From: Mycetohabitans rhizoxinica HKI 454 | Lineage (GTDB): Bacteria > Pseudomonadota > Gammaproteobacteria > Burkholderiales > Burkholderiaceae | Reading direction: 5' to 3' | Length of the DNA stretch: 44,764 nucleotides | Assembly (NCBI RefSeq): GCF_000198775.1 | Contig: NC_014722.1 | Coordinates: 2,176,188 to 2,220,951 of the forward strand | Shown here: one piece after another, positions 27,270 to 35,535 of the stretch | Numbering within the stretch: position 1 is the stretch's first letter | Layout of the letters: every line of letters starts with the position of its first letter | Notes under the pieces: generated by a model | Seen by the model: only the letters and a program-made list of their open reading frames with translations | Told to the model about the DNA's origin: nothing | Database searches by the model: none | Program-made: the position numbers and the translations under genes

Positions 27270-27773
27270 ATGGCTGAATTTCGCATTTGGTCCGATCGGT
27301 TCTCGCACAATGGATTCATGCCCAAGCAGCAGGAATACGATAACCGCTCGTTTGGCGTCGACGGCGGCAACGTGTCGCCCGCGCTGCAATGGGCCGACCC
27401 GCCCGCCGATACGAAGAGTTTCGCGCTGACCGTGTACGATCCGGACGCGCCGACCGGCAGCGGTTTCTGGCACTGGGTTCTCGTCAATATTCCGGCGCAC
27501 GTGCGCTCACTGCCGGATGACGCCGGCAAGGCCGACGGCAGCCTACTGCCAGCCGGTGCGCTGCAGCTACGCAACGACTATGGCACGGTGGGCTTTGGCG
27601 GTGCGGCGCCGCCACGCGGTGACACGCCGCATCGGTACGTGTTCCGCATCCACGCGCTGAAGGTCGACGCGCTGCCGCTTGGCAAGGACGCGACCAACGC
27701 GGTGGCACGCTTCATGATCCACTTAAACGAAATCGACTCGGCCACCTATACAGGTCTGTACGAGCTGAAGTAA
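27270..27773 (+). CDS. YbhB/YbcL family (PEBP-like) protein
   Basis: A 167-residue protein of the phosphatidylethanolamine-binding/Raf-kinase-inhibitor-like family. Conserved features: GNVSPALQWADPPADTKSFA, LTVYDPDAPTGSGFWHWVLV, RNDYGTVGFGGAAPPRGDTP and HRYVFRIHAL. The DPDAP and GxxxPxxHRY segments form the ligand pocket. There is no signal peptide; many members are cytosolic with unknown ligands. The ATG at 27270 has CCGGAG 8-13 bases upstream. Confidence 0.92.
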   Translation: MAEFRIWSDRFSHNGFMPKQQEYDNRSFGVDGGNVSPALQWADPPADTKSFALTVYDPDAPTGSGFWHWVLVNIPAHVRSLPDDAGKADGSLLPAGALQLRNDYGTVGFGGAAPPRGDTPHRYVFRIHALKVDALPLGKDATNAVARFMIHLNEIDSATYTGLYELK

Positions 27774-28189
27774 TTAGACGCGCACGCGAGACCTAACGAG
27801 GGCTTACCACTAGCCTCGCGCTGCTGGCCACGCTCAACGCGCACCCGTGCACGACTCACATCGTGTCACGCATGGCGCTGTGCAGCTTCGGCTTCGCCTG
27901 TTCCAGTCGCCCAACAACCGCCCCATGCTCGCGCCGTCGCCACGCAAACGCGGCGACGGCGCGAGTGGCATGTTCAGCACGGTCCCACTAACCGGCCAAA
28001 CTGCCGGCGCAGCCCTCGTTGCGCTGATTTTTCAATGTCACCGGCAACCAGGGGGCCGTCTCCATGGTGACGGTGGCGGCCATCTTTTCAACACTGGCGG
28101 CAGCGATAAACCTTGTGCGTTGACGCGGCGTCGTTCCAGTGCATCGCGGCTAATCGGCTATAGGCATGCTGCTTGCTTGAAAGAGGGGC
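27774..28189. other. Intergenic stretch without a supported gene
   Basis: About 415 bp between the PEBP gene and the DUF1488 gene. Open frames here lack ribosome sites and family features. Near the left end, CGAGGGCT and AGCCTCG (27796-27818) can pair imperfectly and could end transcription of the PEBP gene. The right end has AAAGAGGGGC, the ribosome site of the next gene. Confidence 0.4.
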
Positions 28190-28492
28190 ATGAACGAATC
28201 ACCCAAACCATCACGGCATATCACTTTCGAGGACGCGCCACCCTCCTTCGATGGCGCACGGATGATGCTTGACTTCATCGCGTCTGTCGATGGGCGCCCA
28301 GTGCGGTGCTCAGTGAGCGCCGAAGCGCTCGAGGACCACTTCGGCGCCGCGTCCGCGCTCGAGAGCGCATTACTGCAGGCGTTCGAGCGCGGACGCGACC
28401 CCATCCATCGAGTCGCCCGGCTCGCACTGGAGGACAACGGCGGTCAACCTGTCGTGCTGCACAGTGGTTTATTCCGGATCTCGGCAAACTAG
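28190..28492 (+). CDS. DUF1488 family protein
   Basis: A 100-residue protein of the DUF1488 family: ITFEDAPPSFDGARMMLDFI, then ASVDGRPVRCSVSAEALEDH, and a C-terminal half with VVLHSGLFRI. The function is unknown. Members occur in many proteobacteria and are typically single, small and cytosolic. The ATG at 28190 follows a clear AAAGAGGGGC ribosome site. It is 43 bp upstream of the next gene and may form a transcript with it. Confidence 0.8.
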   Translation: MNESPKPSRHITFEDAPPSFDGARMMLDFIASVDGRPVRCSVSAEALEDHFGAASALESALLQAFERGRDPIHRVARLALEDNGGQPVVLHSGLFRISAN

Positions 28493-28535
28493 CGCCGTCA
28501 GGCGAACTGACCACTCATCCTGCAAAGGAGGCTTC

Positions 28536-29135
28536 ATGTCACTAATCGTTGCGGGACGCTTCACTTCGTTCCCTCAAGCCGAACGCGCTTCGCAGGCGCT
28601 GTTCGAGCACGGTTTTGTCCAAGAGGACGTTACCCTCTTCTTCGTTAACCCACCCGGCCAGCACGCGCGCTTTCCGATCGGCGGCGACGTATCGACCGAC
28701 CCCGGCGCACGCGAAGCGCCGAAGGGGGCAGCCAAGGGCGTCGCGTTGGGTGCTGTCGTGGGTGCGGTCGTTGGCGTCGCGATCTTTGCGCTGGCGAGCG
28801 CGCCAATGCTCGTATCGATCATCGCCGCCGGGGTCGGCGCTTACGTCGGCTCGATGATCGGCGCGATGAGCCATACTCGGCGCGCGCTCGAGCAGCATCA
28901 GGGGCGTGAGCGCTTCGTCGACCGCGAGGCGCGTGACGCCGGCGTACTGGTTGCCGTGCATGTGGACGCGGCCACGCAGGAGAACGCCTCGCGTGTGTTG
29001 CGCGACGCAGGTGCGCTAGATATCGAGCGCGCATCCGGACGCTGGCGCGACGGACGCTGGGCTGACTTCGACCCGACTCGCGCGCCACACGTGGAGCGTG
29101 ACAGCCAGTCTGATCTCAACGAGCGGCACACTTAG
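28536..29135 (+). CDS. Conserved protein with glycine-rich membrane hairpin
   Basis: 199 residues from the ATG at 28536, right after a strong AAAGGAGG ribosome site. I do not know a named function. Residues 1-45 form a small alpha/beta segment (SLIVAGRFTSFPQAERASQA, LFEHGFVQEDVTLFFVNPPG) typical of proteins that resemble general-stress protein 17M N-termini. Residues 66-110 are a Gly/Ala-rich double hydrophobic stretch (GVALGAVVGAVVGVAIFALA) of glycine-zipper type, probably membrane-inserted. Residues 120-185 are again soluble and include a beta-alpha segment (GVLVAVHVDAATQENASRVL). It belongs with the stress/envelope cluster. Confidence 0.75.
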   Translation: MSLIVAGRFTSFPQAERASQALFEHGFVQEDVTLFFVNPPGQHARFPIGGDVSTDPGAREAPKGAAKGVALGAVVGAVVGVAIFALASAPMLVSIIAAGVGAYVGSMIGAMSHTRRALEQHQGRERFVDREARDAGVLVAVHVDAATQENASRVLRDAGALDIERASGRWRDGRWADFDPTRAPHVERDSQSDLNERHT

Positions 29136-29161
29136 TCCGCCGCATTGCGGTTGGCCAGGCC

Positions 29162-29195
29162 ACCGGTAGCCGGATAGGCGAGGCTACCGGTAGCC
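29162..29195. repeat. Palindrome and half-copy between two stress-cluster genes
   Basis: GGCTACCGGTAGCC at 29182-29195 is a perfect 14-bp palindrome. ACCGGTAGCC also occurs at 29162-29171, so a 10-bp arm can pair with 29182-29191 around a 10-nt loop. There is no T-run behind it. It could end the preceding transcript or be an operator for the gene at 29276. Confidence 0.55.
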
Positions 29196-29275
29196 AAACA
29201 GGTGGAACGGCCACCCGCACACCGGATCTGCGCGGTGCGCAGTTTCCGCTCAACCACAACCAACGGAGGTACACG

Positions 29276-29719
29276 ATGGCAACTCATATTGTTTCCGTTC
29301 TAAACAACCTGATTGAAACGTCCAAAGACGGCGAAGCTGGCTTTCGCAAGGCGGCAGAGGACACATCGAACCCGGAATTGAAGGCGCTGTTTACCAGCCG
29401 CGCGCAATCGTGCGCGCAAGCGGTCAGCGAACTGCAAGCCGCCATTCATTCAATCGGTGGCAAGGCCGAAGACCACGGGTCCGCGTCCGGTGCGCTGCAC
29501 CGTGGCTGGATGGACCTAAAGTCAGCCATCAAGGGCCGCAGCGACCACGAGATCCTGGCGGACTGCGAAAAAGGTGAGGACGTAGCCAAGAAACACTACC
29601 GCCAGGCACTCGATGAAGCGTTGCCCGCGGACATCCGGATGCTCGTCGAGCGGCAATACGAAGGCGTACTCAAGACTCACGATCGCGTACGCGAATTGCG
29701 TGATGCTACAGCACGATAG
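29276..29719 (+). CDS. PA2169-family four-helix-bundle protein (DUF2383)
   Basis: A 147-residue helical protein of the ferritin-like DUF2383 group: VLNNLIETSKDGEAGFRKAA, then HRGWMDLKSAIKGRSDHEIL, ADCEKGEDVAKKHYRQALDE, and the terminal LVERQYEGVLKTHDRVRELR. Function is not established; members are often induced by stress. The ATG at 29276 is preceded by ACGGAGG. An elaborate inverted repeat follows the stop. Confidence 0.9.
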   Translation: MATHIVSVLNNLIETSKDGEAGFRKAAEDTSNPELKALFTSRAQSCAQAVSELQAAIHSIGGKAEDHGSASGALHRGWMDLKSAIKGRSDHEILADCEKGEDVAKKHYRQALDEALPADIRMLVERQYEGVLKTHDRVRELRDATAR

Positions 29720-29747
29720 TTTGGCTATCCCGGATGCGGCGCCACAC

Positions 29748-29816
29748 GCCGCGTCTGGCACCCGGCACATCTGGCGTCCGTCAGATGTGCCGGGTGCTAC
29801 GTCTGACGGACGCGGC
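29748..29816. other. Nested inverted repeats with two mutually exclusive stems
   Basis: Stem A pairs GCACCCGGCACATCTG (29758-29773) with CAGATGTGCCGGGTGC (29782-29797), 16 perfect bp. Stem B pairs GCGTCCGTCAGA (29774-29785) with TCTGACGGACGC (29802-29813), 12 perfect bp. They share bases 29782-29785 and stem B uses the loop of stem A, so both cannot form fully. Outer arms GCCGCGTC (29748-29755) and GACGCGGC (29809-29816) also match. No poly-T follows. It may be a terminator or a folded RNA element after the PA2169-family gene. Confidence 0.7.
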
Positions 29817-29908
29817 ATCTAAAGGACGCGTGGGACGCATCCATCAGGCCGCTTCGCCGCAGTCGTGGCACATCACCACGCGACGTCTTAGCGTGTGGCG
29901 AAATAGCG

Positions 29909-30256
29909 TTAATTCGCAATGTGCAGCTCGTTATGCACGCGGGTCACGCCGTCAACCGTCCTAGCCGCCGTGGTAGCGGCCTCCTTTGCCTCACGGCTAG
30001 GCACTGTCCCGGTCAAGCGCACCGCGCCAGCCGTGGTCTTCACATGGATATTTTGAAAGCCTTTCACGTCCTTTGCGTTCAGCAATGCGGCCTTAACCTT
30101 CGTAGTAATGGCACCATCGCTGATTTTCTCGCTAACCGTCTCGGAACCCGACGATTGCGCAGCGCTGTTGCTGCTCACAGTCTGCGCGGCCAGCCCGGCC
30201 ATATGAGCTGCACAGATCATGCCGATGGTAATGCGGATCCATGGTGTCGTTTGCAT
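29909..30256 (-). CDS. BON-domain periplasmic protein
   Basis: 115 residues: an N-terminal signal peptide (about 1-24, ending LAAQ), then one BON domain. The domain has GAITTKVKAALLNAKDVKGF, QNIHVKTTAGAVRLTGTVPS and the closing GVTRVHNELHI, with its conserved Gly. OsmY, a two-BON periplasmic protein, is the best-known relative. BON domains are thought to bind phospholipid or membranes and support the envelope under osmotic stress. It is convergent with the gene at 29276 and shares the region between them with the nested inverted repeats. Confidence 0.9.
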   Translation of the reverse strand: MQTTPWIRITIGMICAAHMAGLAAQTVSSNSAAQSSGSETVSEKISDGAITTKVKAALLNAKDVKGFQNIHVKTTAGAVRLTGTVPSREAKEAATTAARTVDGVTRVHNELHIAN

Positions 30257-30308
30257 TGTTTTCTCCCAGATTGAGATGGCAAGGGTGTTGCAAGGGTCGT
30301 ACCCGCGG

Positions 30309-31199
30309 TCAATGCGTGTCGTTGCGTCGGCGCGCGGCGGTCGCGCTCACTTCCGCACCGAGTAGAAACACCGACGACGAGAAATACAGCCACATCAGCA
30401 GCACGGCGAGGGAGCCCGCAGCGCCAAACGTATTGGCGGTGCCCACGTGTGCCAAGTAAAACGCAAAGATATTCTTGCCGCCGGAGAAAAGCAATGCCGC
30501 CGCCAAGCCACCCGCCAACGCATCACGCCATTGGAGCGACGCATCGGGGACGAACTTGAGCATCGCGGAGAATGCCAGCCATAGCGAGCCGAGCGTGGCC
30601 ACGTGCTGCACCGCATTCGCTATCAGGTACGAAGCGCTTTGCGGTCCCCAGAACCAGTGCCCGGCCACGCTGATTACCGTATCCAGAATCAACAGCACGA
30701 CAATCAAGAATGCCACGCCAAGCACCAGGCCAAACGAGATCAAGCGCACCCGTACCACGCTGAGCAGGCTGGCGCGCGTATCGGGTTCCGGCACCGGCCA
30801 AATCGCGTTCAACGCGCTGTTCAATGTCGAGAATGTTGCGGATGCGCCAATCACGATACCCAGGATCGACACCATGGTCGTATGCGTTGCCCTATCGGCA
30901 TGCCACGCGTTCGCCACGATGGCCTGCACGCCTTGCGCGGCTTCGTCGCCGACCACGCCGCGTATTTCGCCGAACAACCGGCCTTGCACCGCATCCTGAC
31001 CGAAAAAAAAGCCGGCCACTGCGATGACGATGACCAGGGTGGGTGCGAGTGAAAATGCGGTATAGAACGCGATCGACGCCGCCATCGTCGGACAGCGGTC
31101 CTTGATCCAATACGTGACCGGATCTGATACCCAAGCCAGCAGGTCCATCGCGCGCGAGCGCATCGATTGAGCGCGGGCCGCGAGGGTCGGTTTGGCCAT
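30309..31199 (-). CDS. YihY/BrkB family inner-membrane protein
   Basis: 296 residues from the ATG at 31199 (MAKPTLAARAQSMRSRAMDL). Membrane helices and motifs of the YihY/BrkB family are clear: MAASIAFYTAFSLAPTLVIV, then MVSILGIVIGASATFSTLNS, an internal DTRASLLSVVRVRLISFGLV and the C-terminal FGAAGSLAVLLMWLYFSSSV with FLLGAEVSA. BrkB in Bordetella was linked to serum resistance; the transport role of the family is not settled. A GGGGAA site precedes the start. It ends about 50 bp from the BON gene, same strand, so both may be co-transcribed. Confidence 0.92.
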   Translation of the reverse strand: MAKPTLAARAQSMRSRAMDLLAWVSDPVTYWIKDRCPTMAASIAFYTAFSLAPTLVIVIAVAGFFFGQDAVQGRLFGEIRGVVGDEAAQGVQAIVANAWHADRATHTTMVSILGIVIGASATFSTLNSALNAIWPVPEPDTRASLLSVVRVRLISFGLVLGVAFLIVVLLILDTVISVAGHWFWGPQSASYLIANAVQHVATLGSLWLAFSAMLKFVPDASLQWRDALAGGLAAALLFSGGKNIFAFYLAHVGTANTFGAAGSLAVLLMWLYFSSSVFLLGAEVSATAARRRNDTH

Positions 31200-31338
31200 A
31201 CTCGTGTTCCCCGTTGTGCAACAATGTGCGGTGGGCGTACGGCGCCGCGGCCCACCGCCATCGTGCGCGGCAACAGCGCTGCCGCACGGCATGCCACCGC
31301 GGCGGAGCAGGCCGCCACCCTCCGTATTTTTCAGCCTA

Positions 31339-32805
31339 TCAAGACAACGTGCTGGCGGGCAACCGCACCGGCACACCGGGCCGCGCGAACGCCGACGGCT
31401 GCGCCATCACACGCAGCGTCAACGCGTCATCGCGGTCCACCACTTCACGCAGATCACGCATGAATGAATCGCGCCATACAGACAGGTCGTTCTGCCGCAA
31501 TACTGCCATCATCGCCTGGTGCCGCTGTTGCCGGTCCACCAAAGGCATCGACAACGCGCGGCGCATCGCGTCGGCGACCTGCACCAGGTCGAACGGATTG
31601 ACAATCAAGGCACCCGGTAATTGGTCCGCTGCACCGGAAAACTGCGACAACACAAGCACGCCAGGATCGGCGGGGTCTTGCGCCGCGACGTATTCCTTCG
31701 CCACCAGATTCATGCCGTCACGCAGCGGCGTCACACACCCGACCTGGGCCGCGCGGAACAGCGCCATCAGTAAGTTGCGTTCATAGTTGCGGTTCAGGTA
31801 CAGGATCGGGGTCCAGTCCAGTTGGGCAAAACGGCCGTTGATCCGGCCCGCCTCCGCCTCCAGGTTCTTGCGAATCGACTGGTAGTTTTGTACGTCGGTA
31901 CGCGTAGGCGGTGCAATCTGCATCAGTGACACGTGCCCAGCCAGGCTCGGCGAATCCAGCAACAGCCGTTCGAATGCCTGAAGCCGCTCGGCCAACCCCT
32001 TCGAGTAGTCGAGCCGATCTACACTGATGATCAGCTTGCGCTCGCGCATATTGTCGCGCAACCCGACCACCTGCTTGCGGCTGGCGTTTTGCTGCGCAGC
32101 TTTCGCAACGGCATCCGGGTACACGCCGATCGGATACGCGGCGGCCTTGAATCGGTGGCCGAATGCTTGGACCATCCCATTGCCAAGCAACTGCCCGCCG
32201 AATTCGCGCTGCACGATGTCAGTAAAAGACTGCAGATCGCTGTCCGTCTGGAAGCCGACCACGTCGTAACTGCACAGCGCCTTGAGCAGTGTGGCGTACG
32301 GCGGGATCGTATGCAGCACCTCGGGTGCCGGAAACGGAATATGCAGGAAAAACCCAATCGGATTGCGCATGCCGAGTTCGCGGCATGCCTTGCCGAACGG
32401 GATCAAGTGGTAGTCGTGCACCCAGATGAGGTCGTCCGGCCGAACCAGCTTCTGCAACTGCCGGGCGAGCATCCCGTTGACGCGCATATAGCCTTCGTAA
32501 TCGGCGCGGTCGAACCGCGTCAGGTCGTTTCGATAATGAAAAGCAGGCCACAGCGTCGCGTTCGAAAAACCGCGATAGTACTGGTCATAGTCGCGCCGAC
32601 TAAGGCCGACTGTTGCGTAGGTCACGTTGCCTCGGGTCTCGATCGTGGGCTTGCCCGCCTCACTGCCGATCTCGCCATTCCAGCCAAACCATACGCCGCC
32701 GGCCTCCTTCAGCGCATCGTAGACGCCGATTGCCAGCCCTCCTGCCGCGGGACGGCCCTCCTGCGCCGGGGCGACCCGATTGGATACCACGATCAATCTG
32801 CTCAT
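31339..32805 (-). CDS. otsA: Trehalose-6-phosphate synthase OtsA
   Basis: 488 residues from the ATG at 32805 (MSRLIVVSNRVAP), a GT20-family enzyme. It transfers glucose from UDP-glucose to glucose-6-phosphate to make trehalose-6-phosphate, the first step of osmoprotective trehalose synthesis. Motifs: VWFGWNGEIG, DDLIWVHDYHLIPFGKACRE, VGFQTD, IGVYPDAV, and the donor site LIISVDRLDYSKGLAERLQA. RDGMNLVAKEYVAAQ and the C-terminal ADAMRRALSMP follow. No otsB phosphatase gene is visible nearby. The AGGTGG ribosome site precedes the start. Confidence 0.95.
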   Translation of the reverse strand: MSRLIVVSNRVAPAQEGRPAAGGLAIGVYDALKEAGGVWFGWNGEIGSEAGKPTIETRGNVTYATVGLSRRDYDQYYRGFSNATLWPAFHYRNDLTRFDRADYEGYMRVNGMLARQLQKLVRPDDLIWVHDYHLIPFGKACRELGMRNPIGFFLHIPFPAPEVLHTIPPYATLLKALCSYDVVGFQTDSDLQSFTDIVQREFGGQLLGNGMVQAFGHRFKAAAYPIGVYPDAVAKAAQQNASRKQVVGLRDNMRERKLIISVDRLDYSKGLAERLQAFERLLLDSPSLAGHVSLMQIAPPTRTDVQNYQSIRKNLEAEAGRINGRFAQLDWTPILYLNRNYERNLLMALFRAAQVGCVTPLRDGMNLVAKEYVAAQDPADPGVLVLSQFSGAADQLPGALIVNPFDLVQVADAMRRALSMPLVDRQQRHQAMMAVLRQNDLSVWRDSFMRDLREVVDRDDALTLRVMAQPSAFARPGVPVRLPASTLS

Positions 32806-32850
32806 AGGGATTGCCACCTGCTGTCTGTTTAAATGAAGCGACCGGCACCA

Positions 32851-33039
32851 TCATGCAAGTTTCATGCCGATTGCCGCAGTGCACAAAAAAAGGCCGAGCA
32901 CAATCCACGCCCCGAAGGGCGCGATAGCGCAAAGCCCCAAGGAAATGGCCAGACTCGCGTTACGCGTCCTGCTCTGTCCCGATTTCTCGCTGATAGTCCA
33001 GGTCGGCACGACGAGCGCCGCCCTGGTTGTCGACGCCAT
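32851..33039 (-). CDS. Possible small membrane peptide
   Basis: A frame of up to 62 residues whose last ~35 are strongly hydrophobic (LAISLGLCAIAPFGAWIVLG, LFLCTAAIGMKLA), enough for one membrane helix or two short ones. The N-terminal half overlaps the gene at 32960-33169 in another frame. It has no good ribosome site of its own. It could be a separate small membrane protein, or the tail of the neighbouring gene after a frameshift. Confidence 0.35.
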   Translation of the reverse strand: MASTTRAALVVPTWTISEKSGQSRTRNASLAISLGLCAIAPFGAWIVLGLFLCTAAIGMKLA

Positions 33040-33169
33040 CTGCCGGCGTGTCGGGTGCAGGCCGGTTCTGCCCGGCCGATATGCTGTTTTCGTGGTCGCC
33101 CGCGTTACCCGTGCCGGTGGTCGGCAACCGGTCCGGCCGTTGGCCGGCTTGTGTGTTTGGTCGGCTCAT
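32960..33169 (-). CDS. Small hydrophilic protein of unknown function
   Basis: 69 residues from the ATG at 33169 (MSRPNTQAGQRPDRLPTTGT), rich in Gly, Pro, Asn and charged residues, with no hydrophobic segment. The start is well supported by TTGGAGG 6-7 bases upstream on the minus strand. I do not recognise a family. It lies between the Pro-rich small gene and otsA, all on the minus strand. Overlap with the hydrophobic frame at 32851 may hide a single frame-shifted gene. Confidence 0.5.
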   Translation of the reverse strand: MSRPNTQAGQRPDRLPTTGTGNAGDHENSISAGQNRPAPDTPADGVDNQGGARRADLDYQREIGTEQDA

Positions 33170-33400
33170 TGCGCCTCCAACTTGCACTGCGTGGTTCCTG
33201 ATTGTAGCGTACCCGTCCGGCGGGCTTTCGCACCGTCTTCGCATGTCGCAGTAAGCGTTACGCCCCGGGTTGTAACCCTTACAACGACAGGTGAACTGAC
33301 GAGCCTTCCCGGGCGCCGCGGCCTGTGTCGTCGCGTGAGTCCCTAGATCAATGTTCGCGCGAGCCATTGAGCGCGCGGCGCGCCCACGCAGGCGACGCCG

Positions 33401-33622
33401 TCAAGACGCGTGGAACGTCGGTGCTTGCACGTGCGGCATGTCCGGGCCTTGCGGCGGCGGATCGCCAATCGGCGGCATATCAGGCCCGGGTGGATCGCGC
33501 GTCGGGTCAGGCGGCGCTTCGTCCGGGGGCATGTCCGGCGGCGGCACCTCGGGCGGATGCGGCGGCGTGGGCGTGGGTGGATCGGGTTGCGGCGCATGGG
33601 CGCGCCATTCGAGCGTTGACAT
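33401..33622 (-). CDS. Small proline-rich protein
   Basis: 73 residues from the ATG at 33622 (MSTLEWRAHAPQPDPPTPTP). From residue 10 on it is dominated by Pro, Asp and Glu, with PP-x-x-PP and PDMPP patterns. No signal peptide, no membrane segment. GAGGAAGCG precedes the start at a proper distance. The low-complexity sequence suggests a disordered protein. The same N-terminal MSTLEWRAHAP style occurs in other Burkholderia hypotheticals as far as I recall; no function is known. Confidence 0.6.
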   Translation of the reverse strand: MSTLEWRAHAPQPDPPTPTPPHPPEVPPPDMPPDEAPPDPTRDPPGPDMPPIGDPPPQGPDMPHVQAPTFHAS

Positions 33623-33761
33623 AGGTCGCTTCCTCAAAAGAGATAATACGACCTTTAGCAACGCATATGCCGGCTACCCCCTGCTGCTGAAGAACCGGCC
33701 GCTCAGTCCCGCTCACGCCCCAACGCCTGTTCATCAATCACCGGCCAAGCCTATCTATCCG

Positions 33762-35183
33762 TCAGTTATCGGCGTACTTCGTCCCGACGTTCTCTGATGC
33801 GTCGTCGCTGTCGCCGGCGTCCTCGCCCGATGCGTTGCGCGCGTCATCGCCATATTCGACTAAGCGGTTGTACAGCGTCTTCAAGCTAATGCCGAGAATC
33901 TCCGCAGCCCGCGTCTTCACACCACCGCATTGCTCCAATGTGGCCAGAATCAGTTGGCGGTCCGCTTCGGCTAGTGACGTGCCGAATGGGATGGTCACCG
34001 CAGTGCCAGCGGACGGCTTGGACAACGAGATCTGCAGCGGCACCGATGCGGTCGCGGACGAATCAGCCGGCGACATGATGTAGGCGCGCTGCACGTAGTT
34101 CTTGAGTTCGCGCACATTGCCGGGCCACGTGTACGACAGCATCGTTTCCTTGACCGAAGGCGGAAAGTGCTTGTCCGTGCCGTAGCGCTGGTTGAGTTCG
34201 TCCAGAAAGCTCTGTGCAAGCAACTCGACATCCTTACCGCGCTCGCGCAGCGGCGGCAGGCTAATCGGAAATACGTTCAGCCGATGATAAAGATCCAGCC
34301 GCAGCTTGCCCTCGAGCACCGCCTGCTCGGGATCGCGATTGGTCGCCGCGATCAGCCGCACGTCGGTCTCGATCTCCTTGGTAGTACCGACCCGCATGAA
34401 TACGCCCGTCTCGAGTACGCGCAGCAGCTTAACCTGCAACTCGATCGGCATTTCGGTGATCTCGTCCAGAAATAACGTACCGCCGCTGGCGCGCTCAAAA
34501 TAGCCCTTGTGCTGTCGGTCCGCGCCAGTGAACGCACCCCGCTCATGACCGAACATTTCCGACTCGATCAGCGTCGGCGACACCGCGCCACAATTGACGG
34601 CCAGGAACGCCTGCTTGCGTCGTAAGCTCAACTCGTGCAAGGTCTGCGCGGCCACTTCCTTGCCAGTGCCGGATTCACCGACCAGCAGCACCGAAGCGGA
34701 GGTCGGCGCCACCCGGTTGATCTGGTCATAGACCTGCTGCATCGCCGCCGAATTGCCTAGCATCAAGCCAAAACGCCCAAAGCGGCGCAACTCGCCACGC
34801 AGCGTGCCAATCTCGGCGCGCAGGTCGCCGGTACGCGGGATCCTGCCGAGGATCGCCTTAACCCGTTGCACATTGATCGGCTTGACGAGGTAATCCGTTG
34901 CGCCCATCTTCAGCGCACTGACCGCGGACTCCACGGTGGCGTGCCCGGTAATGACCACGATCTCTACGCCGGAGCGTAAATCCAGATCGTTGAACAAGTC
35001 CACGCCGCTGCCATCCGGCAGCTTCAAGTCGGTAAAGACGACGTCTGGCACCTGCCTGACGATCTGGATACGCGCCTCGCGCACGTCGCCGGCCATCGCG
35101 ATGGTCAGACCATCGCCCGTGACGATCTCCGCCAACGCATTACGGGAATTGGGGTCGTCATCGACTATCAGTATATGCGGCAT
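33762..35183 (-). CDS. Sigma-54 response regulator (NtrC-type)
   Basis: 473 residues from the ATG at 35183 (MPHILIVDDDPNSRNALAEI); GTG 35231 would add 16 residues. Receiver domain 1-115 with phospho-acceptor D52 in VVFTDLKLPDG. AAA+ domain about 140-375: Walker A GESGTGKE at 169-176, sigma-54 contact loop GAFTGA at 216-221, Walker [11 protein letters not shown]-terminal Fis-type [29 protein letters not shown]. When phosphorylated such proteins open sigma-54 promoters. No histidine kinase gene is adjacent, so the sensor is unknown. It diverges from the related activator at 35536, sharing a 350-bp control region. Confidence 0.93.
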   Translation of the reverse strand: MPHILIVDDDPNSRNALAEIVTGDGLTIAMAGDVREARIQIVRQVPDVVFTDLKLPDGSGVDLFNDLDLRSGVEIVVITGHATVESAVSALKMGATDYLVKPINVQRVKAILGRIPRTGDLRAEIGTLRGELRRFGRFGLMLGNSAAMQQVYDQINRVAPTSASVLLVGESGTGKEVAAQTLHELSLRRKQAFLAVNCGAVSPTLIESEMFGHERGAFTGADRQHKGYFERASGGTLFLDEITEMPIELQVKLLRVLETGVFMRVGTTKEIETDVRLIAATNRDPEQAVLEGKLRLDLYHRLNVFPISLPPLRERGKDVELLAQSFLDELNQRYGTDKHFPPSVKETMLSYTWPGNVRELKNYVQRAYIMSPADSSATASVPLQISLSKPSAGTAVTIPFGTSLAEADRQLILATLEQCGGVKTRAAEILGISLKTLYNRLVEYGDDARNASGEDAGDSDDASENVGTKYADN

Positions 35184-35535
35184 GAGAAAGGAATCGTGTC
35201 CGGAAAAAAGCGGCAAGTCGGCAGCCCCCACGGACGTTGCGCGTCAACGCGCATGCGACGTGCCGCCGTCCTGCCAATTTGAAAAATTTGCTTGCCCCAT
35301 CCAGGACTATTACGCCAATTGCGTAATAATTGCCATTTAGAAGTCTTATTCGGTGCGTAAACTTGATTATAAAGAATAATCGACACGCTCGGGGCACCCA
35401 GTGTAACCGCTTCCGGTCGGCCGCTCAAAACGCAATTCGTTTACGCCAAAACACCTGACGCTTCAAAATAAGCAATTGCGGCTGGGTTGGCGCGGGTGGT
35501 TAAATAGGGTTCTTTGCACCAGAAAGCAATACACC
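35184..35535. promoter_or_regulatory. AT-rich control region between two sigma-54 activators
   Basis: The 350-bp gap between divergent genes is clearly AT-richer than its surroundings from about 35275 to 35390. It contains the 8-bp inverted repeat TATTACGC (35308-35315) / GCGTAATA (35321-35328) with a 5-nt spacer, a plausible operator for one of the two regulators. No convincing -24/-12 (sigma-54) promoter was found. Confidence 0.5.
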
